From positions 1,612,001 to 1,676,000 of the forward strand of contig NZ_CP115174.1 of assembly GCF_027625475.1 (NCBI RefSeq): a stretch of 64,000 nucleotides of DNA, given 5' to 3'. Below the pieces are notes generated by a model, which saw nothing but the letters and a program-made list of their open reading frames with translations, had not been told where the DNA came from and did no database searches. Source of the DNA: Sphingomonas abietis (lineage in GTDB: Bacteria > Pseudomonadota > Alphaproteobacteria > Sphingomonadales > Sphingomonadaceae). Within the stretch, counting starts at the first letter, position 1, and every line of letters begins with the position of its first letter. Below, one piece after another: positions 56,476 to 64,000 of this stretch. Made by a program: the position numbers and the translations under genes.

Positions 56476-57560
56476 CGTGCGCCCTCCTGGCTCTTGGCTG
56501 GGGATTCGGCCTTGGTGATCGCGTCGGGTCGCGGCCCTTCGATCGCGCGCCTGCGGAACGAGGCCGAATAGACGGCGGAACGCGCCGCGAGGATCGGATC
56601 GTCGGAACCGGATACGCCCTTCGGCAGGATCAGCGGGTCGTAATTATAGTCGCGGCAGCCGCCGGTTTCCTCGGTGGCGGCATGATCCAGTATCAGCGTC
56701 CCGACATCGACCTGACGGTGCGGCCCGGTCCAGCGGACGGTGGCATTGTCGGTGCGGTCGCCCGAATTGGCGAGGACGACGACCATGTGCCATTTGAGCG
56801 GTGCCTTCTGCATCCGCGCCAGCAGATCGTCGAACAGGAAGTTCGTCGGCTGCTGGTCGAGCGTCGCCTTGTCGAGCGCGGCGAACGGCGTTTCCGGCTC
56901 GAACTGCCAGCGCACGAAACGGCTCTGCCCCTGCGCATTGGCGAAGCGGAAGGCGTCGATGCTGTAATAGGTGCCGTTGGCGAAGCTGGAGGGCAGCGGC
57001 GCCGTCTTCATATAGTCCATGAATTGCCGGGTTTCCGGATGCGCCGCGACGAACGCCTTCATCCTGTCCGGATCGGGCTTGCCGGTCTTCGGGTCGGGAA
57101 TGGCGGCTTGCTGGAGCGCCAGGAAGTCGGCCGGGTTGGAGACGATGAAGATCGGCGTGTGATCGATCGCCATCCGCCACTCCTCGCCATGGGGCAGCGC
57201 GAAGCGCAGGCCGAGCGCATGGAAGACATTGCGGCCGTCGCTTGCCGACGGGTCGCCGCCGCCGGTCGAGAAGCGGCCGATCACCGGCACCGATCCTGCC
57301 GGAAACAGCGCCGCGCGGGACAGGGCGACGCCAGCCCCATTCGCGTCGAAATGCCCGCTGACGCACAGCCCCTTGGCATGGGCACGGCGAAAGCCGGGGT
57401 AGATCTTGCCATTGGCGGTCTGAAGCGAGTCGGCGACGCCGCTGCCGCTGATCCGGGCCGGGGACAGGAACCCGCCCACCCAGGCGAACACTGCCACCAC
57501 CGCCGCGAGAATGGCGGCGATGACGGCCAATCGGGGTAGGGTTCGGATCGGTGTCGTCAT
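56472..57560 (-). CDS. Membrane-anchored catalase-family peroxidase (SrpA-like)
   Basis: 362 residues, far shorter than true catalases (about 480 or more). An N-terminal helix (about 10-30) exports and tethers it. The distal heme His61 is in RRAHAKGLCVSG, and the proximal Tyr331 in ARSAVYSASFRRRA. GRFSTGGGDPSASDGRN and HTPIFIVSNPADF are family motifs. It would reduce peroxides in the periplasm using electrons from the coupled cytochrome b561. GGGAGAATG provides the ribosome site, and the SigF-type motif at 57600-57625 lies about 40 nt upstream. Confidence 0.9.
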   Translation of the reverse strand: MTTPIRTLPRLAVIAAILAAVVAVFAWVGGFLSPARISGSGVADSLQTANGKIYPGFRRAHAKGLCVSGHFDANGAGVALSRAALFPAGSVPVIGRFSTGGGDPSASDGRNVFHALGLRFALPHGEEWRMAIDHTPIFIVSNPADFLALQQAAIPDPKTGKPDPDRMKAFVAAHPETRQFMDYMKTAPLPSSFANGTYYSIDAFRFANAQGQSRFVRWQFEPETPFAALDKATLDQQPTNFLFDDLLARMQKAPLKWHMVVVLANSGDRTDNATVRWTGPHRQVDVGTLILDHAATEETGGCRDYNYDPLILPKGVSGSDDPILAARSAVYSASFRRRAIEGPRPDAITKAESPAKSQEGAR

Positions 57561-57599
57561 GCGTCATTCTCCCGGCGATCGATAGGCTCGTCGTGGCTC

Positions 57600-57625
57600 T
57601 TCGTCGCGAGCCGGCAGATCGTTAC
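57600..57625 (-). promoter_or_regulatory. SigF/NrsF-type ECF promoter ahead of catalase operon
   Basis: On the minus strand GTAACG (57625-57620), exactly 16 nt, CGAA (57603-57600). One base differs from the copy at 42438-42463 before the sigma-factor gene. The -10 lies about 40 nt before the catalase-family start. Confidence 0.5.
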
Positions 57626-57702
57626 GGATGATGGCTGATTGTCGGGAGGGAATGCAATCTCCCGCTGAAGCCTCATGCGCCCGGAACCGCGGCCGCCACG
57701 CC

Positions 57703-58455
57703 TTATCCCTCGCGCGCCACCTGGAAGCCGGCGAAGGACTGGCTCACCGGCATGAGCTCCAGTCGATTGATGTTCAGGTGCGGCGGCAATTGCGCGATCC
57801 ACAGCATCGTCGCGGCGATGTCGTCTCCGGTCATCGGGTTGGCCCCCTTGTAGAGCGTATCCGATGCGCCCTGATCGCCGCCGGTACGGACGACCGTGAA
57901 TTCGGTTTCGACCATGCCCGGCTCGATCGAGGTGACGCGCACGCCTGTTCCGTGCAGATCGGATCGCAGCCCGAGCGAGAATTGCTCCACGAACGCCTTG
58001 GTGCCGCCATAGACGTTGCCGCCAGCGTAGGGGTAGGTCGCCGCCACCGAGGAGAGGTTGATGATCGCGCCCTTGCGCTCGATCAGGCGGGGCAGAACCT
58101 TGTGGGTGAGCGAGACCAGCGCCGTCACATTGGTGTCGATCATCGTCTTCCACTGCGCGACATCGGCCTGCTGCGCGGGCTTGGTGCCCAATGCCAGCCC
58201 GGCGTTGTTGATCAGCAGATCGATGGCGCGGAAATCCTCGGGCAGCGCGTCCAGCGCCGCGTCGCGGGCGGCTTCGTCGCGCACATCGAAGGCTGCGCCA
58301 TGGACCTTGCCGGCATCTACGGATGCGACCAGCGCGTCGAGGCGATCGCGGCGGCGACCGGTCGCGATCACGCGCCAGCCGGCGCCTGCGAAGGCATGGA
58401 CGGCGGCTTCGCCGATGCCGGCGGTGGCGCCGGTGATGAGGACAGTCTTCGTCAT
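57703..58455 (-). CDS. Short-chain dehydrogenase/reductase, YdfG-like
   Basis: 250 residues from ATG 58455, with AGGAG 6-7 nt upstream. Cofactor motif TGATAGIG (8-15), with Arg34-Arg36 after beta-2 suggesting NADP preference, NNAG (83-86), catalytic Ser136, Tyr149 and Lys153 (YGGTK). Length and motifs fit the YdfG group, which oxidises serine, allo-threonine or 3-hydroxy acids; the exact substrate is uncertain. Confidence 0.9.
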   Translation of the reverse strand: MTKTVLITGATAGIGEAAVHAFAGAGWRVIATGRRRDRLDALVASVDAGKVHGAAFDVRDEAARDAALDALPEDFRAIDLLINNAGLALGTKPAQQADVAQWKTMIDTNVTALVSLTHKVLPRLIERKGAIINLSSVAATYPYAGGNVYGGTKAFVEQFSLGLRSDLHGTGVRVTSIEPGMVETEFTVVRTGGDQGASDTLYKGANPMTGDDIAATMLWIAQLPPHLNINRLELMPVSQSFAGFQVAREG

Positions 58456-58586
58456 GCATATCTCCTGGTCGAGATCATCCCCGGCGACGGCGACGATCGA
58501 TCCGGTGATGTTAGGCCGTTTCATCGGGCGCAAGGAAGAGGTTGGGGCCAAATGGTGCGCAACCGAGATATGATGTGCGACCAGGT

Positions 58587-58612
58587 CGCGCCCGTTCATC
58601 GCGCCCGTTCAT
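58587..58612. repeat. 13-bp tandem direct repeat
   Basis: CGCGCCCGTTCAT occurs twice back to back in the gap between the SDR gene and the pseudoazurin gene. No function is apparent. Confidence 0.6.
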
Positions 58613-58738
58613 CGTGGGGCCGTGCGTCACCGTGCCTCCCGCCGCCCGCGATGCTGAAAGGACATGATCGGGCCATTGGCAAAATGCCGTCGCGGGCCGA
58701 CAACAGGCGATGGAAGACCGTGTTCGGAGACTCTTTTC

Positions 58739-59182
58739 ATGACGATCATCAAGATTCTGGGTTTGACTGCCGGCCTGTGCGCGCTGGGCGCGGCTCCCGC
58801 CTTGGCCAAGGACATCGTCGTGCAGATGAAGAATCAGGGTGCTGCGGGCATCATGGTGTTCGAGCCGGCCTATGTGCAGGCATCGGTCGGCGATATCGTT
58901 CATTTCGTGCCCACGGATCCCGGCCATAATGCCGAAGCGATTCCCGGCATGGTGCCGGCCGGTGCGGACGTCCCGCCCGGAGTGATGAACAAGGCCTATG
59001 TCCTCACCCTGTCCAAGCCCGGCCTCTATGGGATCAAGTGCAAGCCCCATTTCTCGATGGGCATGGTCGCGCTGGTGAAGGTGGGGAAGGGCAGCGCTCC
59101 CAACGCCGCCGCCGCTGCCGCCGTGAAGCTGCCGCCGCTCGCCGCCAGGCGGATGACGCCGATGCTCGCCAACGCTGGCTGA
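58739..59182 (+). CDS. Pseudoazurin-type blue copper protein
   Basis: 147 residues from ATG 58739, with GGAGA 8 nt upstream. A signal peptide ends at ALA (residue 23). The type-1 copper ligands are all present: His63 (DPGHNAEAI), Cys101, His104 and Met109 (CKPHFSMGM). It is a periplasmic electron carrier, in other bacteria donating to nitrite or nitrous oxide reductases or peroxidases; no denitrification genes are nearby. An extra Ala-rich C-terminal tail follows. It is monocistronic. Confidence 0.92.
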   Translation: MTIIKILGLTAGLCALGAAPALAKDIVVQMKNQGAAGIMVFEPAYVQASVGDIVHFVPTDPGHNAEAIPGMVPAGADVPPGVMNKAYVLTLSKPGLYGIKCKPHFSMGMVALVKVGKGSAPNAAAAAAVKLPPLAARRMTPMLANAG

Positions 59183-59259
59183 CGCAGCGCCGGCGTTCCC
59201 GATCTACCCGACTGGCGCGCGCTGGTATCGCGCGCGCCACCGGGATCATATCATCGGGT

Positions 59260-60015
59260 TCACGCCGCCGGCATCGCGGCCATCCAGATCGCCATCGCCA
59301 CCATCATGATATTCTCGATCAGCGACACGGCGCCGAGCGGCACGTTGCTGTCGCCCCCGACGCACGCGCAGCGGATGTCCCGCCGATCGACATAGACTGC
59401 CTTGATGACCGAAACGGCGCCGACTCCGCCGATGAACAGCGCGATCGGGATGGAGAGCCAGCGGCCCCGGCCGGCGATCATCAACAGGCCGGCGAGGCCC
59501 TCGGCGAAGGGATAGAGGGTGGCATAGGGCACCCAGCGCCGGGCCAGCAGATCATAGCCCAGGAACATGCTGGAAAAGCGCGAGACGTTCTGGAGCTTGA
59601 GGATCGCGAGCACGCACATGCTGAAGGCGATGAACCATTCGCCCGCTCGGATCGTCAGCGGGGTGCCATAAGCGGCGATGCTGGCCGCAAGCGCCATCAA
59701 CGCGGTCATCGCGAAAACCGCGATCACCGGGCGATAGCTGGTCGCCTTGGGATCACGGACGGTCTTGCCGAAATGGCGGCGCAGATCGTCATAGCCGCCG
59801 ATCCGCCGGCCGCCGATGAAGATTTGCGGCGTCGTCTTCACATCCTGTGCGGCCTTGAAATCGTCGGTTTCGGCGCGGGTGCGCAGATGATGGTCGTCGA
59901 CTGCATAACCCTGCCGGCGAAGCAGATGCAGTGCCTTGAGCCCGAACGGGCAGACATGATCGGGCATCACCATGCGATAGAGGGTGGCCTGTCTGGCCGA
60001 TTGGGTCGCCATCAT
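59260..60015 (-). CDS. Glutaredoxin-like domain fused to MauE/DoxX-like membrane domain
   Basis: 251 residues from ATG 60015 (ATG 60012 is equally good; GGAG precedes both). The N-terminal glutaredoxin-like domain (about 12-90) has a single active-site cysteine, CPFG at Cys22, and TTPQIFIGGRRIGGYDDL. Four membrane helices follow (about 100-250) with a CAC motif near the end (RCACVGGDSNVPLG). This architecture occurs beside MerR regulators and suggests thiol-based handling of a metal or oxidant. It is driven by the MerR-type promoter at 60050-60081. Confidence 0.8.
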   Translation of the reverse strand: MMATQSARQATLYRMVMPDHVCPFGLKALHLLRRQGYAVDDHHLRTRAETDDFKAAQDVKTTPQIFIGGRRIGGYDDLRRHFGKTVRDPKATSYRPVIAVFAMTALMALAASIAAYGTPLTIRAGEWFIAFSMCVLAILKLQNVSRFSSMFLGYDLLARRWVPYATLYPFAEGLAGLLMIAGRGRWLSIPIALFIGGVGAVSVIKAVYVDRRDIRCACVGGDSNVPLGAVSLIENIMMVAMAIWMAAMPAA

Positions 60016-60049
60016 GTCTCTCCGGGATTGCCTGCGATCTGCGCCGTCC

Positions 60050-60081
60050 CTTATGCCGTCCGTACCATGATACGGAGTCAA
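60050..60081 (-). promoter_or_regulatory. MerR-type promoter and operator
   Basis: On the minus strand TTGACT (60081-60076), a 20-bp spacer, CATAAG (60055-60050). The spacer carries the dyad CCGTA-N6-TACGG (60060-60075). The overlong spacer with a central dyad and the TTGACTCCGTA start match classic mer operators. It points at the glutaredoxin/MauE gene and ends only 4 nt from the merR ATG. Confidence 0.75.
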
Positions 60082-60084
60082 GCG

Positions 60085-60483
60085 ATGGGAACGGTGACGA
60101 TCGGAAAGCTGGCCAGGCTGGCCGGCGTCGGGGTCGAGACCGTGCGCTATTATCAACGGCGTGGCCTGCTTGCGCTACCGGATCGACCGGCCGCCGGGAC
60201 CGGCGCGGGCATCCGGCGCTACGAGGAGGAGGATATCGGTCGCCTCCGCTTCATTCGTTCGGCCCAGGCTGCGGGGTTCACGCTCGATCAGATCGGCGAG
60301 TTGTTGGCGCTCGACGCCGGGCAGGATCGGCAGGCGGCGCACCGCCTGGCCAGCGCGCGCGTCGCCGAACTGGACAGCAAGATCGCGGACATGCAGGCGG
60401 CACGTGCGGCGCTCGTCGGGCTCGTCATGGCGTGCGAGAATCAGCCGGACGGGCCTTGCCCGATCATTCAGGCGTTCGGCTGA
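60085..60483 (+). CDS. MerR-family metal-type regulator
   Basis: 132 residues from ATG 60085, with GGAG 7 nt upstream. The N-terminal winged helix (TIGKLARLAGVGVETVRYYQRRGLL) and dimerisation helix are normal. The metal loop retains Cys117 and Cys125 (C-x7-C followed by PII), the spacing of CueR-type sensors, whereas Tn501 MerR has C-x8-C. The third Cys of MerR (Cys82) is missing. A candidate own promoter is TTGCCT (60028-60033), 17 nt, TTATGC (60051-60056). Confidence 0.9.
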   Translation: MGTVTIGKLARLAGVGVETVRYYQRRGLLALPDRPAAGTGAGIRRYEEEDIGRLRFIRSAQAAGFTLDQIGELLALDAGQDRQAAHRLASARVAELDSKIADMQAARAALVGLVMACENQPDGPCPIIQAFG

Positions 60484-60561
60484 CCGAACGATGTGAAATT
60501 GGTCATGACGGTGATTTCATATTTCGTTGGGGGAATCGCGCCGAGCGGCTATGCGAGCGCC

Positions 60562-60750
60562 ATGACCACCGCCGAACATTACCGCGCACAGGCAGCCGCC
60601 CAGCGCGCGCTCGCAGCCAAGTCCGATCTTGCCAACCGTCGTGCGATGCACGAGCGGTCCGCCGCCATGTGGGACGAGATGGCCCAGTCGGCCGAGGATA
60701 CGATCGAGCGTACCCTCGTCAATGCGGCGGCGAAGTCGGCGAGAGCCTGA
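60562..60750 (+). CDS. Small helical conserved protein
   Basis: 62 residues from ATG 60562; the frame is open back to 60493, but the conserved part begins TTAEHYRAQAAAQRALAAKS. Predicted all-helical, with DLANRRAMHERSAAMWDEMA typical of short sphingomonad proteins I recall seeing unnamed. It follows merR by 78 nt in the same direction. Function unknown. Confidence 0.6.
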   Translation: MTTAEHYRAQAAAQRALAAKSDLANRRAMHERSAAMWDEMAQSAEDTIERTLVNAAAKSARA

Positions 60751-60777
60751 TCCGCCGCTCCGGCATCCGCCGGGGCT

Positions 60778-60978
60778 TCAGTCTTTCAGCGTCACCCAGA
60801 CGTCGACCGGGGTGATGAACTTGCCCGGCGCCGGTTTTCCGACATCGACGCGCTGCGCGCTGACGCGTTCGCCCGATTCCAGGACGAAACCCTCGCCGAA
60901 ACGGGGCATCCTGCCAAACAGGAATTTCTGGATCGGCTCGCCCGTGGCGGCATTCATGATCGTGGCTTTGATACTCAT
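60778..60978 (-). CDS. Small hypothetical soluble protein
   Basis: 66 residues from ATG 60978. Beta-rich pattern (SIKATIMNAATGEPIQKFLFG, GFVLESGERVSAQRVDVG, FITPVDVWVTLKD). No family recognised. It is convergent with the 62-residue gene. Confidence 0.5.
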   Translation of the reverse strand: MSIKATIMNAATGEPIQKFLFGRMPRFGEGFVLESGERVSAQRVDVGKPAPGKFITPVDVWVTLKD

Positions 60979-61040
60979 CGCGGCCCGATAGCGAGCGACG
61001 GCAGAGCCTGTCGAGTACGGCTGCGGCACGATCTCATTCT

Positions 61041-61077
61041 ATCCCCAGAAATGCGCCATCGGCACATTTCTGGGGAT
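61041..61077. other. 17-bp near-perfect hairpin with 3-nt loop
   Basis: ATCCCCAGAAATG at 61041-61053 repeats inverted at 61065-61077, and GCC/GGC extends the stem to the ATC loop (16 of 17 pairs). It lies 32 nt after the GDPD stop and 63 nt before the 60978 start, both minus strand. No T-run follows, so it is not a canonical terminator. Confidence 0.65.
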
Positions 61078-61108
61078 CATCCATGATCGGGATCGTCGTT
61101 TTCGTCGT

Positions 61109-62236
61109 TCAGGAACGAAGCGCCGTCTCGCTGGTGCCGATGGCCTGGCGACCAATGCCGGGATCGTCCGTGAAGAAGCCGTCGATCCCGGCGCGCAGGC
61201 AGGCCCTGATCTCCGCGATCGAACCGGCGGGATTGCGTGCGGCCGGGCCCGCCCCGTTCTGGAAATCCGCCGCGAGGAAGTAGTTCTCAGGCCGGAACGT
61301 CCACGGCATCACCACCAGGCCGGCGCGATGCGCGTCGGCCGTCACCGGGCTCGGCGCGACCATCTTCTTGTCGGGGCCGAGGGGAATGATCGTCCGCGTA
61401 TCGGGTGCGAGGATGTCGGCATAGCGCTTGATCTCGGCCAGCCCCGCCGGCTCCATCATCTGCTGGAAGGTGAGCGTGCCGCCGGCCTTCACCACGTCGG
61501 CGGGCCGGAGATCCGGCATGACCCCTTCGGTCAGCTGCATCAGCCGGACATTGGCGGGGCGGCCGAGCTTGCTCCGCAGATATTTGAGGTTGGCGATCTC
61601 GAAGGACTGGATCACCAGCGGGCAGCGGCGGACATAATCATGCTGCGCGAGCGTGGCGAGGAAGCGGTCCTCCAGCGGCATCCCGATCGACTGGAAATAG
61701 GTCGAATGCTTGAGTTCGGGGACGAGGCCGATGGTCCGCCCGCGCGCAAGGCTCAAGGCGGCGGCGAAATCGATCATCTCGTACCAGGTGACGATATCGA
61801 ACCAGCCGTCCATCGCCGCATTTTGCGGGCGCAGCTGGGGCAGCCGCTCGATCGCCCGCAGGGTCTTCAGCTCGGCGAGCGTGAAGTCCTCCACGAACCA
61901 GCCGACCTGCTTCTGGCCATCGACCGTCTTCTCGGTCTTGCGATCCGCAAATTCGGGATGCTTGGCGACGTCGGTGGTCTCGGCGATGTTGTTCTCGTGC
62001 CGGATGATCAGCACGCCATCCTTGCTGATCACCAGATCGGGCTCGATGAAGTCGGCGCCGTCCTCCACCGCCTTGGCGTAGGAGGCCAGCGTGTGCTCGG
62101 GCCGCAGCGCCGATGCGCCGCGGTGCCCGAAGATCTCGATCCGCTTCGCGGTGGGAACGGCCCGTGCGGCAGTCGATGTCGCGGCGAGCAGGGCGGCGCC
62201 TGCTCCCAGCGATTCGCGTCTTGTCAGCTGCATCAT
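61109..62236 (-). CDS. Tat-exported glycerophosphodiester phosphodiesterase
   Basis: 375 residues from ATG 62236 (ATG 62233 also fits; GAGGGG precedes). The N-terminus is a twin-arginine signal (TRRESLGAG). The GDPD domain has GHRGASALRPEHTLASY, DFIEPDLVISKDG and IIRHE, giving the His-Arg, Glu-Asp and His catalytic set, and ends FTDDPGIGRQAI. It hydrolyses glycerophosphodiesters to glycerol-3-phosphate in the periplasm. It begins 8 nt after the TonB receptor gene and is surely in its operon. Confidence 0.92.
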   Translation of the reverse strand: MMQLTRRESLGAGAALLAATSTAARAVPTAKRIEIFGHRGASALRPEHTLASYAKAVEDGADFIEPDLVISKDGVLIIRHENNIAETTDVAKHPEFADRKTEKTVDGQKQVGWFVEDFTLAELKTLRAIERLPQLRPQNAAMDGWFDIVTWYEMIDFAAALSLARGRTIGLVPELKHSTYFQSIGMPLEDRFLATLAQHDYVRRCPLVIQSFEIANLKYLRSKLGRPANVRLMQLTEGVMPDLRPADVVKAGGTLTFQQMMEPAGLAEIKRYADILAPDTRTIIPLGPDKKMVAPSPVTADAHRAGLVVMPWTFRPENYFLAADFQNGAGPAARNPAGSIAEIRACLRAGIDGFFTDDPGIGRQAIGTSETALRS

Positions 62237-62244
62237 CCCGCCCC

Positions 62245-64000
62245 TCAGAAGCCGAAGCCGATGGTGCCGAACACCTGGCGTGGCGGCAACGGGAAGGCGT
62301 TGTAGGTGCCGGATGCGGCGCCGATCGACAGCGTCGATGCCGCCTTCTTGTCGGTCAGGTTGGTGACGTTGATGGCAAGCGTCAGCTGCTTGAGGACGCC
62401 GTTGCCGGACATCGGGATGGTCGCCCCGATCCGCGCCGCCATCGTGAAATAGGCCTTCGCCGAGAGATCGTTGGTGTAGGTCGCGTAGCGCTTGCCGATA
62501 TAGTCGCCGCTCAGCTGCGCGTCGAAGATCCCATAATTGCCGGACACGACGAACTTGTTCAGCCAATCGGGCGATCCGGGCACCTTCTTGCCCTTGGTGA
62601 GGACGGTCACCGCCGGCAGGCCGGTCTGGTAATTCTGCTCGTAGCGGGAGTTGTTATACGACACTGCGTCGTAGATCGAGAAGTGGCGGCCGAAGTGCAG
62701 CGTGCCGGCGATATCGACACCGTCGGTCTTCACGCTGCCGACATTCTGGAGGACCGCCGCGCCGCTGATGATCGAGGTGATCACCGTGGTCGGGCTCAGC
62801 GCCAGCAGCCGGTTCTTGAAGTCGACATGATAATAGCTGATCTGCCCCTCGAAGCCGGTGATCGGCCCGAGATCGAGCGCGCGCTGGGTGCGGGCGCCGG
62901 CCTCGTAGGTCCAGCTCGTTTCGGGCTTCACGCTGTTCTTGAAGTCGTCGAACACCTCCTGGCTGCCGAGCGCGAAGGGCGACAGGCCGCTGGACGCGCT
63001 GGTCTGGAACTGGCGGACGTTCTTTTGCGCGTTGACGAAGATCTGCTCGTGCGGGGTCGCATCCCACAGCAGGCCGGCCTGCGGCAGGAACGCCTCGCTG
63101 GTGTTGATCTTGCCGACGGGCAGCGCGGTCGATCCGGTGAAGGAGCCGGCGATCGGCTGCACCGGCACCTTCTGCGAGGCATCCTGGAAGGTGCTCTTGA
63201 AGCCCGCCATCAGGGTCAGCGTCGGCAGCACGTGCCAATTGTCCTGGATGTGGGTCTGATATTCCTCGACGCGGACCTGGCTGCCATATTGCGTGATCTC
63301 AGGATCTTCATAGTCGCCGGGCCGGGTGTAGGGCGACGATGGATCATTGGCGTCCAACGCATACCAGCGGCGATAGGAAGACGAGCTCTGATGCTCGTAC
63401 CAGCCACCGGCCTCGATATGATGGTTGCCGAGATCGGCGGTGAGCGTGGAGATCACGCCTTCGCGATCGATGCGATATTCGGTCGTCCGCGTCGCGAGGC
63501 CGGAGCCGCCGAACTGGGTGCTGAGCTGGGCCGAGGTCAGCGTCGGGAAATATTTGGCGAACAGGCCGGGCAGGCCGGCGACGTTGATCGGGCCGGCGAC
63601 AACGCCGACACCATCGTCATGATGGTAATAGGCCTGATTGGACCAGTTGACGCGGTCGCTGATATGCCAGTCATATTTGGCGTAAGCGAGATAGTCGGTC
63701 CGCTGGGCATCACTGTAGTAGTTGCGGTAATTCGACCCGGCAGCGGCATAGGCGCCGGATTTGAGATAATTCTCCATGCCCGCGAAGTCCGGGTAGTAGA
63801 AGGGCCGCGTATAGGGATAGCTGCCCTGGGTCGCGGTGGTGACGACCGAGGCGTCCTCGTTCGGCTCCGCCTTGTCCGAATAGAGTGCGTACAGGGTCAG
63901 CTTGCCGGTGGCGTCGTCATGGACGAACTTGGCGTCCGCCTGATAGCCGCCCTGGTGGCCGTCAAAATCCCAGGCCTTGGCATCCTGCCGCACGCCGGAG
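62245..64000 (-). CDS. TonB-dependent receptor, C-terminal part (cut by window edge)
   Basis: About 584 residues are visible; the plug domain and signal lie beyond the right edge. The visible part is a 22-strand-type barrel with alternating aromatic strands and ends ...FPLPPRQVFGTIGFGF, the usual TonB-receptor C-terminus with terminal Phe. NLTDKKAAS near the end is also typical. Coupling to a glycerophosphodiester phosphodiesterase suggests uptake of glycerophosphodiesters or another phosphorus compound, not proven from sequence. Confidence 0.9.
   Translation of the reverse strand, partial: SGVRQDAKAWDFDGHQGGYQADAKFVHDDATGKLTLYALYSDKAEPNEDASVVTTATQGSYPYTRPFYYPDFAGMENYLKSGAYAAAGSNYRNYYSDAQRTDYLAYAKYDWHISDRVNWSNQAYYHHDDGVGVVAGPINVAGLPGLFAKYFPTLTSAQLSTQFGGSGLATRTTEYRIDREGVISTLTADLGNHHIEAGGWYEHQSSSSYRRWYALDANDPSSPYTRPGDYEDPEITQYGSQVRVEEYQTHIQDNWHVLPTLTLMAGFKSTFQDASQKVPVQPIAGSFTGSTALPVGKINTSEAFLPQAGLLWDATPHEQIFVNAQKNVRQFQTSASSGLSPFALGSQEVFDDFKNSVKPETSWTYEAGARTQRALDLGPITGFEGQISYYHVDFKNRLLALSPTTVITSIISGAAVLQNVGSVKTDGVDIAGTLHFGRHFSIYDAVSYNNSRYEQNYQTGLPAVTVLTKGKKVPGSPDWLNKFVVSGNYGIFDAQLSGDYIGKRYATYTNDLSAKAYFTMAARIGATIPMSGNGVLKQLTLAINVTNLTDKKAASTLSIGAASGTYNAFPLPPRQVFGTIGFGF

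Overview
The window is about 64 kb of high-GC DNA with almost no free intergenic space, frequent 4-nt start/stop overlaps and strong third-position GC bias. Gene content points to an alphaproteobacterium of the Sphingomonadales (Sphingomonas-like): a TonB receptor with a lipoprotein-type phosphodiesterase, TamA/TamB, an ECF sigma factor with an NrsF-type anti-sigma protein, CsbD, several short proteins of the kind common in sphingomonads, promoters resembling the EcfG type, and palindromes of the type dispersed in sphingomonad genomes. This placement is an inference. I see no tRNA, rRNA, insertion sequence, prophage or CRISPR array.

Layout. 1-2299 (minus): a 14-TM MFS exporter, then a FecI-type sigma factor and the N-terminus of its FecR regulator, cut by the window edge. 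2610-11856 (plus): a complete MdtABC-type RND pump with a NodT outer-membrane lipoprotein; a divergent palindrome lies between it and the MFS gene. 11861-14441 (plus): a compact molybdate set (ModE-like HTH, ModA, ModB, ModC), in which neither ModE nor ModC has a molybdate-binding Mop domain. 14458-21637: housekeeping genes (YfcG-type glutathione transferase, malic enzyme, DNA polymerase IV, Crp/Fnr regulator, YihY). 21699-28135: tamA-tamB. 28243-31251: endonuclease/phosphatase-family protein, CsbD, a small secreted protein and a HerA-like ATPase. 31370-34714: a large autotransporter with an intact serine-protease triad.

34864-41046 (minus) is a DUF4129-DUF4350-MoxR-DUF58-SpoIIM-RDD envelope cassette joined by 4-nt overlaps except for one place, where a roughly 100-bp palindromic element sits between the DUF58 and SpoIIM genes. 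42542-43712 encodes an ECF sigma factor and an NrsF-like membrane anti-sigma protein. The motif GTAACC-N16-CGAA precedes the sigma gene, and a one-mismatch copy precedes the catalase/cytochrome b561 operon 15 kb away, which suggests a local regulon.

44432-52305 holds the most unusual set: a transglutaminase/DUF2126 putative amidoligase, a circularly permuted ATP-grasp fused to an alpha-E domain, a second transglutaminase and a zinc metallopeptidase. It looks like a peptide ligation/trimming pathway whose product is unknown. 52712-57560 carries a cell-wall hydrolase, small proteins and a minus-strand operon (catalase, cytochrome b561, DUF2252, a 99-residue unknown, DUF2721). 57703-60978 has an SDR enzyme, a pseudoazurin-like cupredoxin, and a MerR regulator divergent from a glutaredoxin/MauE-like membrane protein with a textbook MerR-type promoter between them. 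The window ends in a TonB-dependent receptor (partial) co-oriented with a Tat-exported glycerophosphodiester phosphodiesterase.
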